In this document: one piece after another, positions 1 to 10,739 of the stretch
Numbering within the stretch: the stretch's first letter is position 1
Layout: each line of letters starts with the position of its first letter
Assembly (NCBI GenBank): GCA_030704615.1
Contig: CM060732.1
Location: 55,347,053 to 55,411,052 of the forward strand
Direction of reading: 5' to 3'
Length of the DNA: 64,000 nucleotides
From: Takakia lepidozioides
Lineage: Eukaryota > Streptophyta > Takakiopsida > Takakiales > Takakiaceae
Notes under the pieces: generated by a model
Database searches by the model: none
What the model was told of the DNA's origin: nothing
The model's input: the letters and a program-made list of their open reading frames with translations, nothing else
Program-made: the position numbers and the translations under genes

Positions 1-614
1 ATAAATTAAAATAATACTATTTCTATTTTCTAGCGAATTATGGTGGGGTTTGGAGGGGGAACACCCCATCCGCCTAGATTTAGTCACCCAAGCAAATTTT
101 GCATGGAAACCCTGCTACCTTGAAATATCTAAAGAACCATGGTTTGATGGAAATGCAATCGCATTCAACCAAGTTTTGTGATGGTCTCCGACAAAATTCG
201 TCCCAGACTGATTACTCATATTGCTAAGGGGCACAATTCTGACCGATCTCTTTTCTTTTGCAGAAATGGGAAATATGTCTGAGTGCGTGACTTGTAAGTG
301 GATCTCTACGTCAAAGTATGGTCGAAACTCCTTTGTCAAGTCCATTTAATAGTCCCCGGCTTGGTGGTAGCCCCATGAGCTCGTTCTCGTCCGTCATTGC
401 GCATCCACAAGCCGCAGGAGTACCTTACGTTCCGATAGTAGTACCCTCCGAGTTAGTACCCTTATCGTCTTGTGGTCTCTGGTCTGAAAGTAGTGGAGGG
501 TTTTCATCTGCTGCAAAATAACCATATGAGGTAAGGATCCGTCTTCTTAAAGCATGGTCTTTGGATTTCCCCCCAGCCACCCTGCAACCCTCCCCATCAG
601 GGTCCAGCTGAGAT
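1..614. other. No supported gene
   Basis: I see no convincing coding exon, RNA gene or element end here. The short open frames on both strands show no motif. The duplicated block described next begins near the right edge. Confidence 0.4.
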
Positions 615-1108
615 ACTACTTGCCGCAGCCTTTGTCCAGGGTTCCTGCACCAGAGCACATGCTTTTGTGAGATAGGAGAGAGATTCTTGAAAGAGATGTC
701 CCTGATTAGCTGTGCTGTAAGGGAAGAGTAAATGTATTTTGTTGTCAAGCCGTTATGCTCTGCTTCCTGTGAATATTGCAGTTATTTGGTCAGGACTCGG
801 TGAGTGGGACCAATGTGAAGAACAAACATTGATTTTCTTAATTTTGAACCACGTTTCTGAGGGCAGCCCTTGATGGTCAGAATCCAACAAAGATCACCTT
901 GCCCCAGGACCCTAATTCTTAGAACAGGTTTTGTGGCACACACAAGTCTCAGCATGAACCATTAATTGGTCCAATCGGTAGCCAATGTCAATGCTAGTGA
1001 TTACAGCTTGATTTGCAGTGAGCTACAGTACACGCTGGAGTAAGGTGAGGCCACTGTTTAATGCTTGAATTTCAAGTGATCTAATTCCAGTCACTTGTTC
1101 TCAAACAG
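615..1108. repeat. Duplicated block, left part of copy A
   Basis: This stretch matches 40378-40951 in the same orientation. Shared landmarks include a phrase around a tttgtccac/ag run followed by cctgcaccag, the segment gtgagtgggaccaatgtgaa, and the run ending in tcaagtgatctaatt. Small indels separate the copies, so the duplication is old. I recognise no gene in it. Beyond 1108 the two copies stop matching until 2995 in this copy and about 41215 in the other. Confidence 0.75.
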
Positions 1109-1604
1109 TTTTGTGATGGATTTGCATGAGTTGCAGACAGGTCTACAGGTCTGGAGAAGTACGTTATATGTGGCTGAGTACATTACACCCAAATATATCA
1201 TACTTTCCCCAAATCTAACATACTCCCGCTATAATTTTCGTTTCTTAGCGCTGGGTAAAGCCTCAGCCTTGGCCATTTACTGGTCCTGGGCCCTAGGTCT
1301 GGGGCTGTGCCCTCGACCTGACCTTGAACCACGTAATGGCCTCATGCTGAGGCTTTACCCTATACATAAAGACCAAGAAACATCAAGCCCGGATATCTAG
1401 GGGAAACAAGCACAAAAAGAGAGGAATGCAATTGTTCTTCACTCTCAAGTCCCATTCAAATCCACACATCAGGATAAGCTCTGAATTCAAGATGTTCTTC
1501 ACACCAAGGTGTGTAGCATTGTTTTGATGCGGGTACTGTCCCTTTGGGGGGATGTGTATCAAAAAGGGCCTACCTATTGTGTGACCTGTTGGCCACTTTA
1601 TATT

Positions 1605-1680
1605 AAATAGAGGAAAAAATAACCTCTCATGACAGGCCATGGAGGCTGAGAAAGGGGACGCCGCCCCCATTCCAGGAGGC
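1605..1680. repeat. Possible fragment of the local SINE body
   Basis: The words ataacctct and atggaggctgagaaa followed by a gggac core recur in the SINE at 3925-4300 (near 4148-4195). No tRNA-like head is visible here, so at most this is a truncated piece. Confidence 0.35.
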
Positions 1681-1951
1681 CAATTTAAATTTTAGTTTGT
1701 ATGCAGTATTCATGGGGCTCTCACCAGCTTCAGATATTTGGACTCCCTTTTTTTTTTTTTTAAATAGTTTGGAACTCCCTATTCATAGAAACAAGAAAAT
1801 AAAATAAAAATAAAAATAAAATAAAAAAAACAAGATGTTAGTAAGTCTGATCATATATATATGTTGTACTTTTAGGCTTATCTCAATGTCTGTGACGTGT
1901 CTTTAAGTATATGTCATTCTTACACATATTATTAAACTGCTATGTACTATA

Positions 1952-2250
1952 GAAGGCGCCCGGTAGCACCATTCTGCTCGGTAAGCTGCGAGCCAGAATT
2001 CGAGGACGGGCAGCAAACCGAGCAGAATGATGCTGCCCAGCGCCTTCAATGGCGTTAAGGTGTGGGGTGGAATTTTCTGCTGTTGAATTTTCTGGAAGCC
2101 ATTCTGCATACAGAATGGCGAGTTTGTGATCCGGAAGCCATTCTGCATGCAGAATGGTGACCATATGAGTGGTGGGGGCGCGGCCTGATTTTCGGCCTGA
2201 GAATCCTCTGCGTTTGGGGCAGAAATGCCACCCCAGACCTTAACCAACTA
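1952..2250. repeat. Cluster of nested inverted repeats
   Basis: Arms 1952-1982 and 2017-2047 are imperfect reverse complements of about 31 bp, sharing the perfect core attctgctcggt / accgagcagaat. A second pair, about 2053-2080 and 2215-2245, shares gttaaggt, tggggtgg and a ttctgc end. Inside it lie two hairpins, 2099-2118 and 2138-2157; the second is a perfect 20-bp palindrome centred on tgcatgca. The layout suggests a fold-back or non-autonomous DNA element. No target duplication was confirmed. Confidence 0.6.
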
Positions 2251-2994
2251 GGTAGCACCCTGCTTATAGGCTACGACCAGAAGCGTTGAGCGGCAGATAG
2301 GAACCGCCTTGGCGTTGCCCATAAGCGAGGCGCTACCTTGCGCTACGTAGCGCACTGGTAAAAGGATGGACTCCCTCACCCTCCGATCATCTTCCGGTAC
2401 CACCTAAGGCTGTCATTCTTTGGCGTCATGGCCTAGGCGCCACTTCATCTACAAGCAGGCATAGTTACGGTAAAACCCGTCAAAATCTGTAGTAGGCAGG
2501 TTGGAAAAATATGATCAGTAGGTAGGAAAAGTGGGAGGAGATAGTTCTCTACAGGATATAGCCTGGCATCCTCTCAGTCTGTGGGACAGCGACACGACGG
2601 CGAGATCCCTTTACCAGTGCAGGTAGCCGGAGAGGCGAGACCCGCTACGGGGTGTAGCCGGACACCAGGACTGTCGAGACGCGGTAGCGTCAAAGGATTC
2701 CCTGGTGTCAGGCACACCCGCTCCCCCTCTGGTTCCTGGACGTAGTATTGAGCCACTAATGCACATTTTTTGTACAGGGTGTAGTAGAGCTGGCGGTGGT
2801 GGGCTATGCCGGGTGACAGGCCTGTCCAGGACAAGTTAAACGCTGCCACGTAGGCAAAATGCCTCCAAACCTCGGTTATGTTTTGCATGCTGTTGTAATG
2901 GTGTGCCGGAGTATTTTAATTTTTCCATCGAATATTCGATAATAAAGTTTTCCAATCTGGCTGTTTTCTTAATAATAATATGTAGAGGATAATA
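2251..2994. other. Insert-like sequence without a recognised gene
   Basis: This belongs to the 1.9 kb present in duplication copy A but absent from copy B. It contains a perfect 14-bp palindrome (gcgctacgtagcgc, 2340-2353). A 104-codon frame on the minus strand (2574-2888) has no motif I know. Confidence 0.4.
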
Positions 2995-3885
2995 TATTCT
3001 ATTTTTTTATTTTATAGCTGGTGGATCATTAGCTAATTTTAGCAAAACAATTACTTTTAAAACATGTATATAGAAATTAAGCTTGATCATCTGTATTTCA
3101 CCTAAGTTATTTGAGCTTTTTGGTTATGAAGATGTTGTCATTCCTCGTCTCCCATCCATCCAATACGTTTGAGTTCATTATCATAAATAAATACATGGTC
3201 TCGCATCAAAAAAGCTACAAGTTCAACAAAAAAATTTAAATCTCAAATGATCACTACATTAAAGAACCTTATTATAAAGGATTATCAGTTTATATGCAAT
3301 GGTTAAATTTAAAAAATCCAATTTAAAATTAAAAAAAATAAAAAAATAAAACACCAACAACAACTATTGTAAATCTTGTGACTTACTTCTGAAGACATTT
3401 ATTATAGAATATCAGTACATGTTTTTGCATCATGTGAGGTAAGAAATCTGATAAAATTAATATAACACTATAAAGTATAGATTACTACACAATGACAGGC
3501 CAACATTTTCTAACTAACATGAATAAATTATCAGTGAATTTGATTACTTTAGTTTTTGGCCAAATCTACTCTATTAGAATCATAATATATTCTGCCTATT
3601 AATGGATCAATAGGAAATAATTTATCGTTATTTTTGAATATATACATACCTCCAAATAAATTATAATCTGGTTCTTCGTTGGGATTTTGTGGTGGGAGAA
3701 TAACGAAACAAGCCATTACTGTATTTCCATCCTGCATTAGATTAGACTACTAGTAAATACACATGGACCTCCTCATCTCATTTCAATGCGATCGTGTTTT
3801 TATGACATGCCAATTATAAATATAAATCACATCTGTATCGGGGTTACATATCCTAAGGCTCAATATATTGATGTTGTCCACCATA
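2995..3885. repeat. Duplicated block, right part of copy A
   Basis: The stretch aligns with about 41215-42080, same orientation. Shared words include tggtggatcattagct, tagaaattaagcttgatc and tggtctcgcatcaaaa. It carries the last exon of an aspartic-protease gene on the minus strand in both copies, so it is part of a duplicated gene region and not a simple transposon. Confidence 0.75.
3549..3737 (-). pseudogene. Aspartic protease (A1), C-terminal exon
   Basis: Translated on the minus strand, this exon gives DGNTVMACFVILPP, then EPDYNLFGGMYIFKNNDKLF, then a GRIYYDSNRVD-like end and a stop. This is the usual C-terminal pattern of plant A1 (nepenthesin/pepsin-like) aspartic proteases, in which a cysteine-containing strand, a G-x(2)-hydrophobic turn and a closing segment end the second lobe. 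A matching upstream exon lies on the same strand near 4375-4454. No 5' exons with catalytic motifs are found upstream on this strand, so it looks like a 3' remnant. A more decayed copy sits at 41749-41930. The family call rests on pattern recognition only. Confidence 0.55.
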
Positions 3886-3924
3886 CATCCTAAATGAATA
3901 GGGAAAGACCAGCCTTGTCAAACT

Positions 3925-4300
3925 TTTTATTTTTATTTTTTCCCCCAAGGCATTCGCCAATTAGTTTATTAGAGGGGAAAAAATAAACCCCATTGATGCC
4001 ATAAGGCGTAAAACACATCCATTGGGTGAGTACCAAAGTACAGAGTATGGTACAACAAATAGTTTAACCACTTTTTCTTTTTCTTTTAAAGGGAAACACC
4101 TGGGAGCGACAGCTCAGAAATCAGGCCGCTGATAGTGAGAGGCGAAAATAACCTCTTTCACAGTAACTGTAACATGGAGGCTGAGAAATGGGACACCGGG
4201 GGAGAAGAATATACCATACCCGTCAAGTAGCAGGATTTGACCCCAGAATCATCTGGGTGGCACTCAGTGCACTAACCAACTGAGCTACTGACTGAGGGTA
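3925..4300 (-). mobile_element. tRNA-derived SINE
   Basis: On the minus strand the head at 4227-4287 reads like a tRNA gene. It has an A box (tagctcagttgg, 4276-4287), a B box (gggtcaaatcc, near 4235-4245) and flanks that nearly pair as an acceptor stem. The body continues to about 3925. Its 3' part (an accttatggc-like word, then ggggttt and a T-rich stretch before cccc) resembles the 3' ends of the local LINEs at 17830-17900 and 38990-39060. A shared tail of this kind is typical of SINEs moved by a partner LINE. A second tail of the same type lies just upstream at 4311-4360. Confidence 0.7.
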
Positions 4301-4310
4301 CCATTTTCTT

Positions 4311-4360
4311 TTCTTTTTTAATAAAAGGCATTGGCCAATTGATTAATTTTAGGGGAAAAG
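4311..4360 (-). mobile_element. Second SINE tail fragment
   Basis: The reverse complement carries cccctaaaattaatcaattg followed by gccaatgcctttt. This matches the end of the SINE tail at 3945-3985. It appears to be a truncated 3' end of another copy adjoining the first. Confidence 0.5.
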
Positions 4361-4374
4361 TGGTACCACTTACT

Positions 4375-4454
4375 TGTTTCAAATATTTGTTCAAATATAC
4401 ATTGGGATCAATTTCCAAAGTTTCTCCATCCTGAAATTGTAAAAGTATATTATC
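4375..4454 (-). pseudogene. Aspartic protease (A1), penultimate exon
   Basis: The minus-strand reading is NILLQFQDGETLEIDPNVYL followed by NKYLKQ, ending at a good GTAAGT donor (4369-4374). Plant A1 proteases have a conserved strand of the form L-x-F-x-G-G-x-x-L-x-L-x-P-x-x-Y shortly before the C-terminal exon, and this fits. The 3' neighbour would be the exon at 3549-3737, with the SINE sitting in the intervening intron. The upstream acceptor could not be fixed, so the left boundary of the exon on its own strand is approximate. Confidence 0.5.
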
Positions 4455-4609
4455 CAAATTATAGGCAAGGCCGTCGCTGTGTCAAAATGAAATAATTAGA
4501 GTTTTACAGTATAGATGATATCATACATATTAAATCCAATTATAATTTATTGTTATATATAATATCTATTTGTAGCACATGTAAATAAGATCATGAGAGG
4601 AAAACCACA

Positions 4610-4980
4610 ATGCAGTAGCCAAGGCCGCACATTAGAAAAGGCCCGGGCGTTCAATGCGACCCCTTCGGTCCTACCTGCATGCCACCCCCCGCCACCCCAG
4701 CCGCACCCCCTTCCCTGGCTCCTGCGCGGCTCGTGGTCGTTGCGCCCCGGGGCCCCCTCGCACCCGCGCCAGCCCACCCCTCACGCACCCCCCCCCCCCC
4801 CCGACCCCCATCCCCCTGCCCGCCCGCCGGCCGTCACCACACCATAGAACTCTGTGGCACATGACACCTGTCACCACAACCCAACATCGCGCGCGGGACA
4901 CATCGTGAGTCGAAAACATGGATCCATACATGGCAGATGACACATACATGATGGTCACGAAAGTAACATGATGACCATCA
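4610..4980. repeat. Dispersed repeat, copy 1, with C-rich insert
   Basis: The segments around 4625-4690 and 4845-4905 match 29230-29365, for example cacattagaaaaggcccggg, gcgaccccttcggtcct, gaactctgtggcacatgaca and acatcgcgcgcgggacacat. Between them this copy carries about 150 bp of very C-rich DNA (4690-4840, with a poly-C run near 4790) that is absent from the other copy. Several long open frames here are by-products of that composition. Confidence 0.65.
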
Positions 4981-5220
4981 CGAAAGTCACATGATGACCA
5001 TAGGCGTGAAGCCCCCACATATGCATGTATATAGAAGGTTGTACATGTTCAAATTTGAAATTTAGTATTATTTTATGGATTGGGTCTACTTCTGGATTTA
5101 GGATGGATGTATGTAGGTACAGATGGATGAGACCAGGAAGTATGTGTAATGAGAGGCAACCTCCAATCGTCACCTTCCTTTCATGGTCCTCTCAAACTGT
5201 TCTGACCACGAAAGCTCAAC

Positions 5221-8061
5221 GTGCATCCAGTACCAGCCGTGCCTCAGGTCCCTGAATTGCACCACGATATGTCTGTTGCCGAGAATGAAGAAAACATTGC
5301 ATCCCATCTTGTTTTGCTGCTTCGAAACCAAGTTCAAATGCCCTGTGTAGGTGCTTTTAACCATCATGTACTACAGTGGCGTTTCCAATGGCATGGCAAG
5401 CCTCCTGGCCAAAACTCTGCCGAAGTCGCCTACATTCCCTGGAATCGAGTTGCTGATTTCATTACAGGGGAGTCTTCCCGTTCAGATGGCCCATGCACTT
5501 TCAGCAAGCATCAGCAAAGATTCCATCTGGAGGGGTCTCTCTTAGCTCCTCGCAGCAACAGTGCTAAGACTACAACAAGGTACATTGGGCTGCAGGTCAT
5601 GTGTTGCAAGGGCTACTGAGTGATTTCCATGAATGTTCGAGTGCCTGAATCCCCTTGGTGTCATAGTAACGGAATTTTTTTTTGTTATTGTAGGTATCAG
5701 TGCTCATATGGTCCACAGGACAGAACTAGTTCCCTCTTGGAGGTTACCCTGCAATGGCACACAAGAAACGCCGAGTGAAGCCTGCAAAGAAGAAGGGGAG
5801 GAAGCCAAGAGCCACAGTCGCTTCCACTGAAGCAAAGCCAAAACAAATGAGGACCACACAAACAAAATCGGGGGAAGGTATCAAGAGGGGATGCATGTGC
5901 AGGTTTGTAGTGAAGCAATGCTATGTGGACCCTGATATTGCAAAGCTGGTCTATTATGGAGACATGTGAATGGGGCTGGACAGGTCTGCCATGGACCTGC
6001 GCATCAAGTAGGTCGCGTTTCATTAGCTCCCCACCTGAGCGATGAGATGAAATCATGGGTGTTACACAATCTCCGTCTCGGACTAAGCATCAACAAGATA
6101 ATGGCCAAGCACACGCAGAGGGTGAGGGAAATCATGGATGGGGGGTTCGAGGTTACTCGTGACACCTTCCTTCTTTCAAATGACCCGAAATATTGCCAAC
6201 AAGTGCGATGAAAAAACATTCAAAAAGCACTCCAATGATGCACAAACTGTCCGAATGTGGGTGCATGAAAACCCAGGAAGCGTTTTCTACTACCAGGAAG
6301 AGTCTAATCACCCTGCTTGGACGTTGAATGACAGAAAACTTGACCTTCCATTTGTGCTTGGCATACAAACTGATTGGCAGATGAAACGGATGCTCAAACA
6401 CGGCCATCATCGCATAGTTGCTTGTGATGCAACCTTTGGAACGAATGAAAAGAAGGTTCGTCAGATTGTTAACCCAAATTCCTTGAAAGCATGACAAATT
6501 ACGTTCTTCATGTGAAGTACTATGTTTTGCAACCATTCCCTTTCAAGTCACTTCAGTTACACATGATTGTTGTTGCAGTACCCGTTATATACCATGATGG
6601 TATTCGACAACTGGCTGAATGGTATTCCAGCGGCTTACATTATCACTGCAAGGTGCAGAACCAGCGATCTGACGCCTTGGATGGAGGCACTAAACTAACA
6701 AATGACAAGTCGGCAAGTAGACTGGCGTCCCAATGCATTTATTGTGGATGACGCTGATGCTGAAATTGCTGCCATTAGGTACGTCCATGAACTCAGGGCT
6801 ACCATGATCTCTTGGTTACACATGAATTTCAGTTTACCTACCTGATAAGAGAACAGATCTGTTTGGGGGGATTATGCTGTTTTCTTGTGCTTGTGGCATG
6901 TTCGCCGAGCCTGGCAGAAGAATGCAATTGCAAAGGTGAAAGACCCCATATTGCAAGCGGCTATCTTACAAGACCTGGCACAGATCATGTACGATAGAAG
7001 GGAGACCTCTGGGGATGCAGGTGAAGCATGGGCCGTATTCAAAATTCTGGACCTGTGGGAGAAGTACCCTTCTGAGACAGAATTTTGCACCTACATGGAG
7101 ACAGAGTGGCTTCCAAAAGCCAAAATGTGGATGAAGGGATCCCGCAATATACCTCATGCCTCTCAAGACACTAATGCTGCCATAGAAGCATACCACGGGA
7201 ACCTGAAAGCGCAATTGAAGAGCAACAAAACCGTGCTCGGTAGTAGGCGGGTGGATTGGCTCATCTCTGAACTGACAGGTGATGTGCTAACCCATTACTG
7301 GTACATGTCACATGCAAAGGCATATGGTTTCATCCGAAACAAGCGACAGGAGGGATTTGTCTGCACTTCAATCTTGCTTGCCAAGGACATTCCAGATGCC
7401 AATGTGCATCTGCCTCATACACCCGGAGGCATTGCAACAGTTCAATGCCACCGCCATTTGGGTATGACATATACTATCCACAATCCGGATTCTAAATGGG
7501 CATGTTGTGATTGTCATTGGGCCCAGAAAGGAAATATGTGTGCACACCAGGTGAAAGTTCTGAAGATGTTGCACCCCCAAGTGGAGGATGGGCTGATTGT
7601 AAAGTTATGTGGTTCCCTCATGGGCACATGTAAAGGTGGCCAGAACAACTTGATGACTGGTCATGACTCCCCTTCTTCCATCCCATCCTCTTCACAAACT
7701 CCCCCAGGTCTGACCTCCCCTTCAATGGCTCATAGAACATCTGTTGGTCGAAGTCCATTGCCCAGCCTACCTGCCCTTATCTCCACAGAGTGGCAAACTA
7801 TTCTTGAACTGACGAATAACAACATTTTTCTCCAGCAACACCTTGGTGAGAGCTACAAAAGGAAAGATTTTGGACCTCACTGCCATGATGGAGGAGGGTC
7901 TTCAGTACCCTGCTGGGGAGCTTGTTATGACTGCTGTTGATGATGGGAATGGAAAGACACTTGCGCGCTACAAAGACTTTTTGGAGAGGAATGGCTACTC
8001 GGGAAATTACCCACCCGTGCCCTCAGATTCTAGGACCAGGAAGAGGTTGTACACCGGCTGA
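5221..8061 (+). pseudogene. Mutator-like transposase, spliced, broken
   Basis: This is a MULE transposase gene. Proposed exons are about 5221-5579, 5694-6455, 6579-6778 and 6857-8061; all three introns have GT/AG ends and restore a sensible reading. In order I see an N-terminal region (AEVAYIPWNRVADF), a Lys/Arg-rich stretch (AHKKRRVKPAKKKGRK), a Cys/His finger (CMCRFVVKQCYVD ... VCHG), the first catalytic Asp (VACDATFGTN), the second (WRPNAFIVDDADAEIAAIR), the C-x2-H-type segment (CLWHVRRAW) and a SWIM finger (CDC ... CAH, about 7503-7545). Lesions are an in-frame TAA at 6696-6698 and apparent frameshifts near 5755, 5966, 6180 and 7835. It should therefore be inactive. Terminal inverted repeats were not found. 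Confidence 0.8.
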
Positions 8062-9604
8062 AGGACTTCAGGTAAGCCAGCATATGGAGGTCTCATGGAT
8101 CATGTCTTTCTCCTGGTGTTGAACTTCAGGTCTGTCATTTCCATGGGGTGTATGCTGAGTTAATGGGAAATGAGGCTGGTCTATGCAGGGATAATCTGAA
8201 GCAGCCCTTCCGACTGAACACATCTTTTCAATTTTGTGTGTGCATGGAAATGGGATGGTGAACTATGAGGGGGTGGTGAAGTACTTTACATCTGAAATAT
8301 TGTGGCTAATAGATGTGAACTGCAGGAGACGGTGAGGAAGACCAATGCATCTTTTCAGCCTGCCAACGAGGACTTGTATGTTGTTTTTCATTGAGGTTTA
8401 GGGTTTAGGACACACTCTGAACTGCCTCAGCGGGGTTGAAACCGAGCTCTACGTATTGTTCCCTCGAAGAGGCGACTTTCTAGTATTGGAGACCATCATA
8501 ACAATAGCATCAGATACAGGGCTCATTCTCTTTCGGTTTGTAGCCTCATCAAACTCTTACATGTGAGTTGGGATGTAGTTCAACTTGCTGGGAGTTTGGA
8601 TCTTTGGTTTGGGTCACTGTAGTTCAGTAGGTATTTCGAATCAGGAGACCTTCTTCAAATGCATGGGCTCGAACTCAGTTTCTCCATCATGAGGCAAGCA
8701 TTTGCAAATGAAGATGGCATTCCAAATTTACACATTTACATGCATCTTTGTAGTTGAATACCTACTTTGAGTCGCTGGCCATGTACAACTGTTTCATTTG
8801 AAGTTGGTATTGTTTCCTTAGCAAAGGACTAGCATTTAGGGTTTAAAGACATTTTCCAATGCTCTCTAGCATCCAATAAAGAACGATCACCCATACTTGT
8901 GTTCCACATGAAAGGGAGCATGCACAACCGGCAGGAATACAATGCCCATGGAATGTTGTTATTTATATGATTGCAGAGCATAGGTGCAAGGACATAGCTG
9001 CTAGTGATGTTACAGGGAACGACGTGGACACAAGTTCGTTCGGACCCCAAAATGTCTAAAATGTCAAGACTAAGCTTTATGCCCATCATAAAATGCAGCT
9101 ATATTGCCCCCACTCCACTGGGTTCAGATAGCAATAAATATAATGCCTCTCCAACCACGTTTGCGAACAAAACATCCCCCCCAAAATGAGAATACTGACT
9201 GTGGCAATGCCAATTCAAAACGAAGCATCCCTCAGAAGCACCCGCCACTTTTTCCCGCCCTACTATCATGTGGGTGGAGGCTGCCAATCAGAGACATTGC
9301 CTCCACTTCATGCATGTGTTGTCCATACATGTGGACCAATGCGCACCTTAGCGGATGGTCGAATCAGTATTCCTTTGCTCCTCAACATGCATGTGCCCAT
9401 CCGAAATCGTGTGCACATGATTTACCCCCTCCAAAAGTCATGTTCTCCAGCCTCACTGAACACATACTCTCCCCACACGACACTGCCATTCAGCACTCCC
9501 AAACTCGTTGAGTTTCCTCAAATCCCCCATTGCCTCGTCGCACTCTCCCTCACCCATTTGCCTGGCCTTGCTGCCTCTTTCACTTCTGCCTCTCGCACTT
9601 AGCA
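8062..9604. other. Non-coding DNA between MULE remnant and ORF
   Basis: No exon is supported here. The region holds a telomere-like word (ttagggtttagg near 8400), a SINE-like head near 8625 and, just before the ATG at 9605, a pyrimidine-rich stretch that could be a 5' leader. Confidence 0.4.
8618..8700 (+). mobile_element. Possible tRNA-like SINE head
   Basis: An A-box-like word (tagttcagtaggt) is followed about 40 bp later by a B-box-like word (gggctcgaactc). Spacing and order fit a tRNA-derived promoter. No body or tail could be delimited. Confidence 0.3.
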
Positions 9605-10342
9605 ATGTCAAACGCTCAAGAAGGAGTACGCAGCTCTTGGTTGCAAGATGAAGCTTTTGTTGATGTCGACACTCACAAGGAGTTGGTAGGAGATATTACT
9701 GGCATCGTCGGGACTCGCATCTCCGGATTGGAAGCGTTGGTGGATTGGTCAAAACCCACAGCAGGGGACATCATTCTTACAACACATGTATCTGCAAGTA
9801 GAGTGGGCTGGTCTGGCTTTTACGATGACACCAACAGTGCAGCTGCAAAACAGCCTAACACCGTTGTACTCAGGTCAAGATTCATGTGTGCTCCTAACGA
9901 AGAGTGGGGGCCACATGCTTTGGGCCTAGACCCTTCGAAGGAGAACGAGTGTTTTCATATTCTTACCTTGTTTCAATGGGTGGATGAAGGTTGGGACTGT
10001 ATTAAACTGTTGGACGAACTTCCTTCCCCCATCATGCGCAAGCTTCAGAAGGGCTACAGACCTGAAAGACCTTGGACCAGGGCTGGTGACATTTGCCTAA
10101 CTATTGAGGATGGAGTGATGCATGTAATGTTTGCTTCCTTCATGCATATGCGGAAGAACTCATCCTCGGTGTTTTTGCGTGTCTTGCCGCATGGGGGGAG
10201 CAATCACTTTCATCACTCGGTCTTCTTCTTTCGGTGGGATATGCGTGTGTGTGTTTGGAAAGAGAGAATGATTAGGCAAGAGGTTCAGGTTCCTAATTAT
10301 GAGTGGAATTTCAAAGAGGTTGACTGGTCAGTAGCATCCTGA
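9605..10342 (+). CDS. Hypothetical protein, 245 aa, single exon
   Basis: I do not recognise this protein. The frame is open from the ATG at 9605 to a TGA at 10340-10342 without lesions, which is rare in this window. It is rich in Trp and acidic residues (DEAFVDVDTHKELVG near the start, EEWGPHALGLDPSKENECF in the middle, NYEWNFKEVDWSVAS at the end). I see no signal peptide or membrane segment. It starts about 1.5 kb after the MULE transposase remnant on the same strand and is followed by a tandem array, so it may be a passenger or second gene of that element; a host gene is equally possible. The start was chosen because a pyrimidine-rich leader precedes it and the frame upstream looks non-coding. 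Confidence 0.5.
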   Translation: MSNAQEGVRSSWLQDEAFVDVDTHKELVGDITGIVGTRISGLEALVDWSKPTAGDIILTTHVSASRVGWSGFYDDTNSAAAKQPNTVVLRSRFMCAPNEEWGPHALGLDPSKENECFHILTLFQWVDEGWDCIKLLDELPSPIMRKLQKGYRPERPWTRAGDICLTIEDGVMHVMFASFMHMRKNSSSVFLRVLPHGGSNHFHHSVFFFRWDMRVCVWKERMIRQEVQVPNYEWNFKEVDWSVAS

Positions 10343-10739
10343 ACCTCTTTCACTAGCATCGCATAATTTGCCTATTTTCTACGTTTGTGTGACCCTTCAG
10401 GGTGGAATTCTGGAAGCATGTGATGTTTGCTTGAACACTACAAATGCCAAAAAACAGATTGTGACAACAATCTTTCCATGTATTCATGTCCAATGTGTAG
10501 TCCTGGTATTCATGGTTTTCATTTTGCTTTCACATGGTTTGAAGGTTCTCCCACCTTACTTGCACATGCACGGGTTCATGCACTTGCATATGTTCTAAAG
10601 TAGGTGCAGCAGGTGGAGTTGAAAGTGAATGACACATGCTGGGAGTTGTTGGAATCAGTCAGTGTTGGGGTTTTCTCATCAGTGAGCAACCCTCTTCAGG
10701 ACCATACTCCTGATACCTCTATTCACCAACATTGAAAAT

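Noticed and set aside
4227-4287. A functional tRNA gene
   Set aside because: Acceptor and anticodon arms do not pair well and the sequence continues into a SINE body.
4593-5018. Overlapping Pro/Arg-rich frames on both strands
   Set aside because: Produced by the C-rich insert in a dispersed repeat.
8398-8412. Telomere-like ttaggg words
   Set aside because: Only two units; common as teloboxes and not an interstitial telomere array.
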